Below are positions 1 to 6,876 of a stretch of DNA of 11,668 nt, one piece after another. The notes under the pieces are model-generated. The model searched no databases. It saw nothing but the letters and a program-made list of their open reading frames with translations, and was not told the origin of the DNA. The stretch covers positions 1-11,668 of the forward strand of contig CAKMZG010000004.1 in the NCBI GenBank assembly GCA_929200335.1. The letters are read 5' to 3'. A program made the position numbers and the translations under genes. This DNA is from an uncultured Alphaproteobacteria bacterium. Its GTDB lineage: Bacteria > Pseudomonadota > Alphaproteobacteria > Rhizobiales > Rhizobiaceae. Within the stretch, counting starts at the first letter, position 1, and the number at the start of each line of letters is the position of its first letter.

Positions 1-5
1 TAAAG

Positions 6-52
6 GAATCTAGAGCGGCGCTTTGAATTCACATAAGCGCATCAAGCTCTAA
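6..52 (-). repeat. Structured intergenic repeat, copy 1 (R1)
   Basis: First of three related elements (others at 2750-2796 and about 11499-11550), all in the same orientation. R1 and R2 match at 41 of 47 positions. R1 folds into nested stems: outer TAGAGC (11-16) with GCTCTA (46-51), inner GCGCTT (18-23) with AAGCGC (35-40), and an 11-base loop containing GAATTC. It lies beyond the terminator of the transpeptidase gene, about 76 bases past that gene's original stop. The minus strand is assigned because the other two copies directly follow minus-strand stop codons. The function is unknown. Confidence 0.75.
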
Positions 53-74
53 GACTTCAAAGTTTGCCAAAATG

Positions 75-106
75 AAAAAGGGCAAAAACATTGCTGTTTT
101 TGCCCT
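75..106 (-). terminator. Rho-independent terminator of the L,D-transpeptidase gene
   Basis: A perfect 12-bp stem, AGGGCAAAAACA (79-90) with TGTTTTTGCCCT (95-106), encloses a 4-base loop. Read on the minus strand, the stem is followed at once by TTTTT and then CATTTT. It lies 22 bases past the TAA at 129-131, which ends the frame the transpeptidase gene probably once used, and about 50 bases past the present TAG. Confidence 0.85.
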
Positions 107-156
107 AAAAACTTATTGAGTGTCTCGTTTATTTAACGATCACGCGCGCGCCAACT

Positions 157-777
157 CTAACGCGCGTATAGATCAATTACATCTTCATTGGCTAGACGGA
201 TGCAGCCAGATGATACCGCGCCGCCAATTGTCCATGGTTCGCTGGTGCCATGAATGCGGTAGATGGTTGAGCCAATATACATTGCGCGTGCGCCCAATGG
301 ATTGTTAGGGCCACCTTTCATGTAGCGCGGCAAAATTTTACCTTTTTTAGCTTCACGAGCACGCATGACTGCAGGTGGTGTCCAGCCTGGCCATTTAGCT
401 TTACGGGTAATGCGGTGTGTGCCGCTCCATGTAAAGCCAGAACGTCCAACACCAATGCCATATTTTACCGCGCGGCGTTTGCTGGTGATATAATATAGGC
501 GGCGTTCAGACGTGCTGATAACTATTGTGCCTGGTGCATAGTTGCTTTTATAGAATACATTTCGGCGTTTAATTGGAGATTTGTTAGAGCGACGAGATAC
601 GCCTGAGCTGCGTTTTTTTATTTTCCAAGTTCTACTTGCATGGTCGTAATAACGTTCACCAACAGCAGCATCTTTAAGGCTTTTGGCCTGTGTTGTTGAA
701 GGTTGAAAAACCAGTCCTGCTAAAACCATAAATGTTAAACTGGAAATAAAACCAGTTGCTAACTTTCGAAACACCAT
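157..777 (-). CDS. Periplasmic L,D-transpeptidase (YkuD/ErfK family), C-terminus cut by an apparent frameshift
   Basis: Enzymes of this family form 3-3 cross-links in peptidoglycan or attach proteins to it, in the periplasm. The 206-residue product starts with a signal peptide (basic start, hydrophobic stretch about 8-24, likely cleavage after TTQA near residue 31). A basic, Ser/Arg-rich linker follows to about residue 80, then the YkuD domain. The catalytic signature is visible: H176 in IHGT, then SSGCIR with nucleophile C192. The ATG has a GAGAGGAG ribosome site (minus strand, 781-788). The reading frame stops with TAG right after DVIDLYAR. Shifting one base gives VRVGARVIVK and then TAA at 129-131, the expected last strand of rhizobial homologues. 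This is either a 1-base deletion or a sequencing error. The catalytic residues are upstream of the break, so activity may survive. A strong terminator follows. Confidence 0.88.
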   Translation of the reverse strand: MVFRKLATGFISSLTFMVLAGLVFQPSTTQAKSLKDAAVGERYYDHASRTWKIKKRSSGVSRRSNKSPIKRRNVFYKSNYAPGTIVISTSERRLYYITSKRRAVKYGIGVGRSGFTWSGTHRITRKAKWPGWTPPAVMRAREAKKGKILPRYMKGGPNNPLGARAMYIGSTIYRIHGTSEPWTIGGAVSSGCIRLANEDVIDLYAR

Positions 778-848
778 ATTCTCCTCTCAAAATACAAAAT
801 TCTTAAATGTGGGTATTCAATTAAAATAAATAAAATTTCCCAGCCCAT

Positions 849-865
849 ATGCGGGCAAACCGCAT
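849..865. other. GC-rich inverted repeat upstream of the transpeptidase gene
   Basis: ATGCGG (849-854) and CCGCAT (860-865) form a perfect 6-bp inverted repeat around GCAAA, inside otherwise AT-rich DNA between fumA and the transpeptidase gene. It is 72-88 bases upstream of the transpeptidase ATG and about 90 bases past the fumarase stop. It could be an operator or a weak transcript-end hairpin; the sequence does not decide. A second AT-rich dyad, TTAAACT (908-914) with AGTTTAA (926-932), lies nearer the fumarase end. I see no gene in 778-954. Confidence 0.35.
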
Positions 866-954
866 TGGCGTATTATGACTATTTTAATTAAGAATGCAAA
901 AGCTAAATTAAACTATGCCTAACTAAGTTTAACACTATCCCCAATTCATTGACC

Positions 955-2571
955 TTAGCTCAGGTTAAGCTCTTGAAAGAAGTCGTTGCCTTTATTATCA
1001 ATAACGATGAAAGCAGGGAAATCAACCACTTCAATTTTCCAAATGGCTTCCATACCAAGTTCTGGATATTCTAAAACCTCAATCTTCTTGATGCAATCTT
1101 GCGCTAGACGGGCAGCAGGACCACCAATGGAACCAAGATAAAACCCGCCATGGGCTTTACAAGCCTCGCGCACTTGGCGAGAGCGATTGCCTTTTGCGAG
1201 CATTATCATAGAACCGCCAAAGCTTTGGAATTGATCCACATAGCTGTCCATGCGGCCAGCAGTTGTTGGGCCAAAAGAGCCAGATGGCATACCTTCGGGT
1301 GTTTTGGCCGGTCCTGCATAATAAACTGGGTGGTCTTTAAAATATTGAGGCATGTCTTCACCATTTTCCAAACGTTCACGAATTTTGGAATGGGCTAAGT
1401 CTCGCGCTACAATGATGGTGCCTGTTAGGGAGAGTTGGGTCTTAATCGGGTGCTTATCTAAAACTACTAGAACATCACTCATTGGTTGGTTTAGATCAAT
1501 ATTTACAACACCTTGTGAGAGTTTGCTCTCATCCACTTCAGGCATGAATTTTGATGGATCAGTTTCTAATTTCTCTAGAAACAAACCATCTTTTGTAATT
1601 TTGCCTTTTGCTTGTCTATCTGCAGAACAAGATACGCCCAAGCCAATGGGCAAAGATGCGCCGTGGCGTGGCAGACGAATAACTCTGACATCATGGCAAA
1701 AATATTTGCCACCAAATTGTGCGCCAACGCCCAATTGTTGCGTTAATTTATGGATTTCTTGCTCCATATCCACATCGCGAAAAGCATGGCCGCTCTCGCT
1801 GCCTTCAGTGGGCAGGCTATCATAATAGCGGGTTGAGGCCATTTTGACGGTTTTTAGGTTTTGCTCTGCCGATGTGCCACCAATAACAATCGCCAGATGG
1901 TATGGTGGGCAAGCTGCAGTACCAAGGGTTAGGATTTTTTCTTTTAAAAATTTGACCATGCGCTCATGGGTTAAAAGCGATGGGGTGCCTTGAAACAAAA
2001 AGGTTTTATTGGCAGATCCGCCGCCTTTAGCAATGAATAGAAATTTATATTCATCCTCCCCCTCAGCATAAATATCCACTTGGGCTGGCAGGTTGTTCTT
2101 TGTGTTTTTCTCTTCAAACATAGAAAGCGGGGCAAGTTGCGAGTAGCGCAAATTTTTGCGTTCATAGGCGTCCATAACACCTTGGCCAAGCATTTGCTCA
2201 TCATTGCCCTCAGTCCAGACTTTACGCCCCTTCTTACCCATAATAATGGCTGTGCCTGTATCTTGGCACATGGGCAAAACGCCGCCAGCGGCAATATTGG
2301 CATTTTTTAACAAATCATAGGCCACGAAGCGATCGTTATCGGTGGCTTCAGGATCGTCTAAAATTTTGGCCAATTGTTCCAAATGGCTGGGGCGTAAGAG
2401 ATGGTTGATGTCAGAAAATGCGGCCTCTGATAAAGTACGTAAAGCCTCAGGATCAATCTTGAGGATTGTATTGCCTTCAAAATCTGAAGTGGTGATAAAA
2501 TCGCCTTCGATTTTACGATAGGGCGTATCATCTTTTTGAAGGGGAAACATTTGGGTGTGTTTATAACTCAT
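955..2571 (-). CDS. fumA: Fumarate hydratase, class I (4Fe-4S)
   Basis: It interconverts fumarate and L-malate in the TCA cycle, in the cytoplasm, using an oxygen-sensitive 4Fe-4S cluster. The 538-residue length is normal for the single-chain class I form, with alpha and beta domains fused. Three conserved cysteines fit the cluster ligands: C102 in MCQDTGTA, C221 in ACPPYH and C315 in VSCSAD. From memory, they match the ligand spacing of the Leishmania enzyme (C133, C252, C346) with one constant offset. The same offset places H303, R390, T436 (in FGPTTAGR), R440 and K460 at active-site positions, so the enzyme looks fully competent. The ATG has AGGA eight bases upstream. No partner overlaps it; the transpeptidase starts 177 bases downstream and the methyltransferase ends 230 bases upstream, so it is probably transcribed alone. 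Confidence 0.96.
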   Translation of the reverse strand: MSYKHTQMFPLQKDDTPYRKIEGDFITTSDFEGNTILKIDPEALRTLSEAAFSDINHLLRPSHLEQLAKILDDPEATDNDRFVAYDLLKNANIAAGGVLPMCQDTGTAIIMGKKGRKVWTEGNDEQMLGQGVMDAYERKNLRYSQLAPLSMFEEKNTKNNLPAQVDIYAEGEDEYKFLFIAKGGGSANKTFLFQGTPSLLTHERMVKFLKEKILTLGTAACPPYHLAIVIGGTSAEQNLKTVKMASTRYYDSLPTEGSESGHAFRDVDMEQEIHKLTQQLGVGAQFGGKYFCHDVRVIRLPRHGASLPIGLGVSCSADRQAKGKITKDGLFLEKLETDPSKFMPEVDESKLSQGVVNIDLNQPMSDVLVVLDKHPIKTQLSLTGTIIVARDLAHSKIRERLENGEDMPQYFKDHPVYYAGPAKTPEGMPSGSFGPTTAGRMDSYVDQFQSFGGSMIMLAKGNRSRQVREACKAHGGFYLGSIGGPAARLAQDCIKKIEVLEYPELGMEAIWKIEVVDFPAFIVIDNKGNDFFQELNLS

Positions 2572-2716
2572 TCTGCCAATCCTATTTAATAAGAGACTAT
2601 CGCCATTAAATGTGTACGCATTTATGACGATTTTCGCATTTTAAACAAGTAAATTATCAAGATTTACAGTCTTAAACGATTTAACTTATGAGTTAGCCGC
2701 ATAGCATTAACTGGAT

Positions 2717-2728
2717 TCATTTAAATGA
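2717..2728. other. 12-bp perfect palindrome upstream of fumA
   Basis: TCATTTAAATGA is a perfect palindrome about 146 bases upstream of the fumarase start and just left of repeat R2. It could be a regulator site, but in AT-rich DNA such palindromes can arise by chance. The rest of 2572-2749 has no gene and no promoter I would defend. Confidence 0.2.
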
Positions 2729-2749
2729 GAAGTATTCGCGTAAATAAAA

Positions 2750-2796
2750 GAATCTAGAGTGGCGTTTTGAATTCATATAAACGCATTAAGCTATAA
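2750..2796 (-). repeat. Structured intergenic repeat, copy 2 (R2), directly behind bmt
   Basis: This copy lies five bases beyond the bmt stop codon, so on the minus strand it would be the 3' end of the bmt transcript. The inner stem is GCGTTT (2762-2767) with AAACGC (2779-2784). Relative to R1, a C-G pair is replaced by T-A, a compensatory change that keeps the stem. The outer stem, TAGAGT (2755-2760) with GCTATA (2790-2795), has one wobble and one mismatch. Read on the minus strand, the element is followed by a T-rich tail (GATTCTTTTATTTA), so it may act as a terminator or 3'-end stabiliser. Confidence 0.78.
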
Positions 2797-2801
2797 TGAT
2801 C

Positions 2802-3812
2802 TTAACGCTTGCGTGTGCCACGGCGTTCACGCTTTGGAGCATCCTCGGCACTCACAGAAGGAGAATTTACCATAGGGCCAATGGTTGCTGTGATTTGGTC
2901 TAAATCTGGGCGTTCGCGCTGTTGATGTTCGTCAATGGCTATGCGCATTGCAGCTAAATGTTCAGGTGAAGTGCCACAGCAGCCGCCTATGATATTGGCG
3001 CCTGCATCTACTGCCAGTTTCACATAATCTGCCATAAGCTCAGGTGTGCCAGTATAAGTAACATTATCGCCTTTTACCTGTGGAATGCCGCAATTGGCTT
3101 TTGCCACAACGGCACATTCGTGAGGGGTTGAAGTCATATCAAGAATAGAGCTTAACAAATCCGATGCGCCAACGCCGCAATTTGCCCCAATGGCAATTGG
3201 GCGAGGGGACATTTCCATGGCTAGTTTGCCCATTTCAACAGGGGGTAACCCCATCATGGTTTTGCCAGCAGTATCAAAGCTCGCTGTAAAAACAAGCTCA
3301 AGCCCCACAATCTCTGCAGCCTTTTGTGCAGCAGCAATTTCTTCTTCAGATGACATGGTTTCAGCCCATGCAACATCAGCACCGCCAGCTTTCATGCCTT
3401 CCATTTGTTCAACAAAGCTTTCAACGCAAGTTTCCATGGTTAGATCGCCCATCGGCACGAATAAATCACCAGTAGGCCCCACAGAGCCTGCAACAATCAC
3501 CTTGTGATCTGCATTATCAGCAACTTTACGTGCAATTTCACAACCTGCTTTGTTTAATTCAAAAATACGATCTTCCGCATTGTGTAATTTCATGCGGTTG
3601 CGGCTACAACCAAAGGTGTTGGTTAAAATAATATCTGCTCCCGCATCCACAAAACTTTGATGCAGAGCTTCAATTTTTTCTGGGCAATCCACATTCCAAA
3701 GCTCAGGCGCATCACCAGAGGTTAATCCCATATCAAACAGATTGGTGCCTGTTGCACCATCAGCTAATAAAATGCCTTTTTCGTTTAATAGTTCGGACAA
3801 TGGATTAGTCAT
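2802..3812 (-). CDS. bmt: Betaine-homocysteine S-methyltransferase
   Basis: It transfers a methyl group from glycine betaine to homocysteine, giving methionine and dimethylglycine, in the cytoplasm. The 336-residue protein is one homocysteine S-methyltransferase (Pcv-type) barrel. It opens with LLADGATGTNLF (15-26). The three zinc-binding cysteines are present: C212 in GANCGVG and the pair C278-C279 in GGCCGTS. The tail (about 327-336) is short and basic (KRERRGTRKR). Other homocysteine methyltransferases share the fold; betaine as donor is inferred from overall resemblance to the rhizobial Bmt proteins. The ATG at 3810-3812 has only a weak ribosome site. A promoter candidate lies at 3852-3880, so it is probably expressed separately from lpxXL upstream. 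Repeat R2 follows the stop. Confidence 0.9.
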   Translation of the reverse strand: MTNPLSELLNEKGILLADGATGTNLFDMGLTSGDAPELWNVDCPEKIEALHQSFVDAGADIILTNTFGCSRNRMKLHNAEDRIFELNKAGCEIARKVADNADHKVIVAGSVGPTGDLFVPMGDLTMETCVESFVEQMEGMKAGGADVAWAETMSSEEEIAAAQKAAEIVGLELVFTASFDTAGKTMMGLPPVEMGKLAMEMSPRPIAIGANCGVGASDLLSSILDMTSTPHECAVVAKANCGIPQVKGDNVTYTGTPELMADYVKLAVDAGANIIGGCCGTSPEHLAAMRIAIDEHQQRERPDLDQITATIGPMVNSPSVSAEDAPKRERRGTRKR

Positions 3813-3851
3813 TTAGGACTCGCTTCTATGATGTTATAAATAGGTTATAAT

Positions 3852-3880
3852 GATATAAGGAAATCTTTATATGAAATCAA
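3852..3880 (-). promoter_or_regulatory. Candidate sigma-70-type promoter of bmt
   Basis: On the minus strand, a -35-like TTGATT (3875-3880) and a -10-like TATATC (3852-3857) are separated by exactly 17 bases, in the short gap between lpxXL and bmt. Each box matches the consensus at four of six positions. The leader would be only about 35 bases, too short for a typical riboswitch. Confidence 0.4.
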
Positions 3881-3903
3881 GGTGGTGTTTAAGATTAAAA
3901 GAT

Positions 3904-4824
3904 TTAACCACGCCAACGCTTATGTAGCCATAGCCATTGTGCTGGATATTGTTGCACCCAGCGCCCTACCACATCATTGATCATTTGGGTGGTTGATTGA
4001 ATATCAATCGCCCCATCTGTTGTGCGGGGTAGGGTTAGCGCATCTTCAATTTCAATGCGGAAACGCCCATTAGGCAGTCGTACGGTGCGTGCTGGGTAAA
4101 CCTCAATGGGGTCAAATTGACGTGCAAGCTTTGCAAGCAGAGGGTTGCCTTTAGTTTTTCGTCCTAAAAATTCAATGTCTTGACCTCTGCCGAAATATTG
4201 ATCCACCAAAATTCCGATGGAATTACCTTTTTCAAGACTACCAGCCAATGCCCAAGCGGCACCAGCGCGCGATGGTACATGATGGCCTTTATCTGTTTGA
4301 CGGGCAGCTAAGAGTTTTTTGGCCAGATATTTGTTATTCGGTGGACGAAAAAGCGCTGTTACTGTTAAGCCATAGGCGGCTGCACCAACGGGTAAAATTT
4401 CCCAATTGCCTGTATGGCCTGTAAAGAAAATTACTGGCTTTCCAGTATCGCGAATGGCTTTGAATTTTTCGACACCTTGAACTTCAATACGGCCTTGATT
4501 GGGGTTTTCATCATCAAAATCAAAAATCTGATCAAGAAAAATATATTCTGCTGAGGTGCGGGCAAGGTTACCCCACATCTCCCTGACGATCTCATCAACT
4601 TCTTCTTTTGATTTTTCAGGGAAGGCTAGGCTTAGGTTCTTATGGGCTAAATTAGAGCGCGGCAAAAAGCGTCCGATTTTCCGTCCAATACGCTCTACCA
4701 TATTAATGGACCTATCGGCTGGCAATCGGCGCAGCAAGCCCATTGCGCCAAAGATCATTTGCGCCTGCACCCAATCATTGCCCATTTTAAGATGAAATAG
4801 GGTTTTATAAAGCCATTTATTCAA
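3904..4824 (-). CDS. lpxXL: Lipid A very-long-chain acyltransferase LpxXL (LpxL/HtrB family)
   Basis: It transfers the very long hydroxylated acyl chain from AcpXL to the lipid A precursor at the inner membrane. The 306-residue protein has the usual length of LpxL/HtrB acyltransferases. The catalytic HX4E motif is present as H137-TGNW-E142, followed by LFRPPNN (158-164), GILVDQYFGRG (204-214) and a C-terminal HKRWRG. The N-terminal 30 residues are moderately hydrophobic, as in membrane-anchored relatives. The predicted start is TTG (4822-4824), 16 bases after the dehydrogenase stop, with no clear ribosome site. An in-frame TGA at 4849-4851 and no ATG or GTG between leave only TTG, or internal Met14. 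The assignment as LpxXL rather than an ordinary LpxL rests largely on its position in the acpXL locus. Confidence 0.9.
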   Translation of the reverse strand: MNKWLYKTLFHLKMGNDWVQAQMIFGAMGLLRRLPADRSINMVERIGRKIGRFLPRSNLAHKNLSLAFPEKSKEEVDEIVREMWGNLARTSAEYIFLDQIFDFDDENPNQGRIEVQGVEKFKAIRDTGKPVIFFTGHTGNWEILPVGAAAYGLTVTALFRPPNNKYLAKKLLAARQTDKGHHVPSRAGAAWALAGSLEKGNSIGILVDQYFGRGQDIEFLGRKTKGNPLLAKLARQFDPIEVYPARTVRLPNGRFRIEIEDALTLPRTTDGAIDIQSTTQMINDVVGRWVQQYPAQWLWLHKRWRG

Positions 4825-4840
4825 GGTTGTTTCGCTTTGA

Positions 4841-5872
4841 TTAGTTTTTCACACGCATGATGATTTTGCCCACCACTTGGCGGCTAGCCATACGTTCAAG
4901 AGCGGTTTCCACATCACCAAATTCAATTTCGGTATCAATGACAGGTTTTACTTCACCACGCGCCATTTTTTCCATAGCATTGGCCATATTTTCCATGCGA
5001 CAACCAAAAGAGCCTAGTAATTTCAATTGCTGTTGAAAAAGCATCATCAAGTTGGTTGATTGAGAAACACCAGAAGTGGAGCCACAGGTCACCAAGCGCC
5101 CGCCGCGTTTCATGGAAAACATAGAGCCTTCCCATGTATCTTTGCCCACGTGTTCAAAAACAACGTCAACGCCTTTTTTCTTAGTGATTTTACGGGTCAC
5201 ACCTTCAAAGCGATCCGTTTTATAGTTGATCACATGATCCGCGCCTAAATCTTTACAGGCTTGAATTTTATCGTCACTGCCAACAGTTGTGATTACTTTT
5301 GCACCAATGCGTTTTGCCAATTGAATGGCCGCAGAACCAATGCCAGAACCACCAGCATGGATTAGAATGGTTTCCCCTGATTCTAATTTGGCATTGTCAA
5401 AAAGCATATGTTCAACAGTACCAAATGTAACAGGGGCAAGGGCAGCGCTCACCGCATCGCAACCTGGAGGTGCTGGCACAAGTAAGCGTGCTGGCATGTT
5501 AACCCGTTCAGTTGCAAAGCCATCAAGATGGAAACCGTGAACGCCTGCAACATGTTCACAAAGATTGTCTTTCCCTTGGCGGCACGGCTTGCAAAGACCG
5601 CATACTTGTGCGCCATAGATGGAAACTAAATCGCCAGTTTTTAAGCCACTTACACCAGAGCCAATGGCGCGCACAGTGCCAGAGGCCTCCGCGCCAACGG
5701 TAAGAGGTAATTTACGCTTAGCAAAAGCCATACCACGCCAGCCCCAAACATCAATATGATTAAGTGCAACAACTTCAATATCCAATTGCACTTCACCTTC
5801 GCCCGGTGCTGGTGGTTCTGGAACATCCATTGTGGTTACGGTTTGGTCTTCGATTAATTGTAAAGCGCGCAT
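4841..5872 (-). CDS. MDR-family zinc-type dehydrogenase/reductase of the very-long-chain acyl locus
   Basis: A medium-chain dehydrogenase/reductase, 343 residues from the ATG at 5870-5872. That ATG is preferred over a TTG two codons upstream because AAGAG lies six bases before it. The structural-zinc lobe is intact: C91, C94, C97 and C105. A Rossmann nucleotide site follows (HAGGSGIGSAAIQLAK, about 172-187). The catalytic-zinc ligands of classical alcohol dehydrogenases are missing: the first cysteine is N38 (VALNHIDVW), and the histidine of GHE is alanine (VGAEASG, A61). It therefore probably works without catalytic zinc, like quinone or enoyl reductases. Rhizobial versions of this gene sit between a ketosynthase and lpxXL, so a reductive step in making the C28 chain is a fair inference. 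Here the lipase gene lies directly upstream on the other strand, so it needs a promoter of its own in 5873-6055. Confidence 0.9.
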   Translation of the reverse strand: MRALQLIEDQTVTTMDVPEPPAPGEGEVQLDIEVVALNHIDVWGWRGMAFAKRKLPLTVGAEASGTVRAIGSGVSGLKTGDLVSIYGAQVCGLCKPCRQGKDNLCEHVAGVHGFHLDGFATERVNMPARLLVPAPPGCDAVSAALAPVTFGTVEHMLFDNAKLESGETILIHAGGSGIGSAAIQLAKRIGAKVITTVGSDDKIQACKDLGADHVINYKTDRFEGVTRKITKKKGVDVVFEHVGKDTWEGSMFSMKRGGRLVTCGSTSGVSQSTNLMMLFQQQLKLLGSFGCRMENMANAMEKMARGEVKPVIDTEIEFGDVETALERMASRQVVGKIIMRVKN

Positions 5873-5926
5873 TTTCAACTCTTAAATTATTTATAGGATT
5901 GTTGGCTCTTTTATAGAAAAGCGTGG

Positions 5927-5969
5927 TGCATTTCTAGTAGTTATTTGCCATAGCCATCTAAGAAATGCA
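5927..5969. repeat. Inverted repeat between the dehydrogenase and lipase genes
   Basis: TGCATTTCT (5927-5935) and AGAAATGCA (5961-5969) are perfect 9-bp arms. A further TAG/CTA pairing (38-40 and 58-60 of the 5900s) forms inside after a 2-base bulge. It lies in the 183-bp divergent gap holding the promoters of both flanking genes, so it could be an operator or a leader hairpin of the dehydrogenase transcript. It has no T-tract and is not a clear terminator. I found no matching arm at the other end of the lipase gene, so it is not a visible mobile-element end. Confidence 0.45.
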
Positions 5970-6042
5970 TTTTATTGAAGAAATAATAAAAATAGAGTAT
6001 CGTTTATGTATATTTATGTAATTTTTATTTAATTTTCTTTTT

Positions 6043-6051
6043 GGGGAGGAG
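6043..6051 (+). promoter_or_regulatory. Strong ribosome binding site of the lipase gene
   Basis: GGGGAGGAG lies five bases (AGGG plus spacing) before the ATG at 6056-6058. It decides the start: a longer frame from TTG at 6041 would place the ribosome site inside the coding region. The 60 bases before it are very AT-rich. Confidence 0.75.
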
Positions 6052-6055
6052 AGGG

Positions 6056-6862
6056 ATGATTAAAATACCGAGTAAAATAGATGTGCAACCATCTATTTCA
6101 TGGGAAATGGCCTTTGTATTCGCAAATTTCTCATTATTTTCATATGATGATGAGAGCGGAATTAAAAGTAAACTTAAAAATACAGGGTTTGATCTTAAAA
6201 AATTCATTCAAAAATCTGCACGGGATAGGAATTGGCTTGGACGACGGAAAATTGAGTGTTTTGTTGCTGCTGATGAAGAATGTAAGACTGTAGTTATTAG
6301 CTTTCGAGGAACAGAAAGTTTTTCTGAAGCAACTATTTCAAGTACATCTAATAAGTCAAAATTTCATGGCATTTTAAGTCATGATGGCTATGTTAAAGCT
6401 TATGGAGTTATAAAGGATAGTCTTTTGGCTGTTTTAAATAATTGCGTTAGTTCAGATACGGTTATATATTTTACAGGTCATAGTTTGGGTGGTTCTTTAG
6501 CGCAAGTGGCAGCACTTGATTTAAAGGAAATATACTCAATTGGTGGGATTTATACCTTTGGGCAACCTAAAGTATTTAAATCAGATCCGCATATCAGCAA
6601 CAATTGGTATATTGTGCATAAAAATGATCCAGTACCGGAATTGAATCCAGCTTTTAAACATTTTGGCAGATGCGGGCAATTGGGTACCCGCAGTTTAGAA
6701 CCAACGGGTATTGCTTTCATAGATGCAGGAAAATATTGGTGGTATGCATCTTTTGGGCATCACAAGAATGTTAACTATATCAAAGAAATAAAGACTAAAA
6801 TTAACAGTAGGGATGTTAATCGGCAGTATGCGGAGATATTTAATCAACCCAATATTGCTTGA
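6056..6862 (+). CDS. Class 3 lipase-like alpha/beta hydrolase inserted in the lipid A locus
   Basis: The 268-residue protein has the class 3 lipase (Lipase_3) layout. An oxyanion-side SFRGTES lies at 82-88, and the nucleophile elbow GHSLGGSLAQ carries S143. A likely acid is D191 in HKNDPVPELNP, and a likely histidine is H235 or H236 in FGHHKNVNY. The family hydrolyses ester bonds of acylglycerols or phospholipids; the substrate here is unknown. No signal peptide or membrane segment is visible, so it is cytoplasmic or exported by a route not seen here. It runs against the surrounding operon and stops only five bases from the ketosynthase stop. It is clearly more AT-rich: two 60-base samples (6301-6360, 6421-6480) are about 32% and 30% GC, against about 48% and 55% in samples of the flanking ketosynthase genes. 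This suggests acquisition by transfer. Confidence 0.85.
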   Translation: MIKIPSKIDVQPSISWEMAFVFANFSLFSYDDESGIKSKLKNTGFDLKKFIQKSARDRNWLGRRKIECFVAADEECKTVVISFRGTESFSEATISSTSNKSKFHGILSHDGYVKAYGVIKDSLLAVLNNCVSSDTVIYFTGHSLGGSLAQVAALDLKEIYSIGGIYTFGQPKVFKSDPHISNNWYIVHKNDPVPELNPAFKHFGRCGQLGTRSLEPTGIAFIDAGKYWWYASFGHHKNVNYIKEIKTKINSRDVNRQYAEIFNQPNIA

Positions 6863-6876
6863 TAAATTTAAGCAAT
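6854..6876. terminator. Hairpin spanning the convergent stop codons of lipase and ketosynthase
   Basis: ATTGCTT (6854-6860) pairs with AAGCAAT (6870-6876) across a 9-base loop. The stem covers the last codons and stops of both convergent genes, which are only five bases apart. It could serve as a shared two-way transcript end. There is no T-tract and only two G-C pairs per arm, so it would be weak. Confidence 0.35.

Noticed and set aside
157..168. Programmed +1 frameshifting in the transpeptidase gene
   Set aside because: A slip at CGT before TAG would give a product one residue shorter than the usual family end, and no stimulatory element is seen; a 1-base deletion or sequencing error fits better.
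1352..1825. Long plus-strand open frame of 157 codons
   Set aside because: It lies wholly antisense to the well-supported fumarase gene and has no recognisable motif; it is a frame shadow, like the other opposite-strand frames inside the ketosynthase and methyltransferase genes.
3813..3903. SAM or other riboswitch upstream of the methionine-synthesis gene bmt
   Set aside because: The gap is only 91 bases, contains the likely promoter, and leaves a leader of about 35 bases with no recognisable riboswitch fold.
5876..5878. TTG start two codons upstream for the dehydrogenase
   Set aside because: It sits directly against the AAGAG ribosome site, whereas the ATG at 5870-5872 has proper spacing.
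6041..6055. TTG start extending the lipase by five residues
   Set aside because: The extension is the ribosome binding site itself (GGGGAGGAG); the ATG at 6056 is correctly spaced from it.
6056..6862. Lipase as a type VI secretion phospholipase effector
   Set aside because: There is no adjacent immunity gene, VgrG, PAAR or adaptor gene, and no export signal in the window; only the hydrolase fold is supported.
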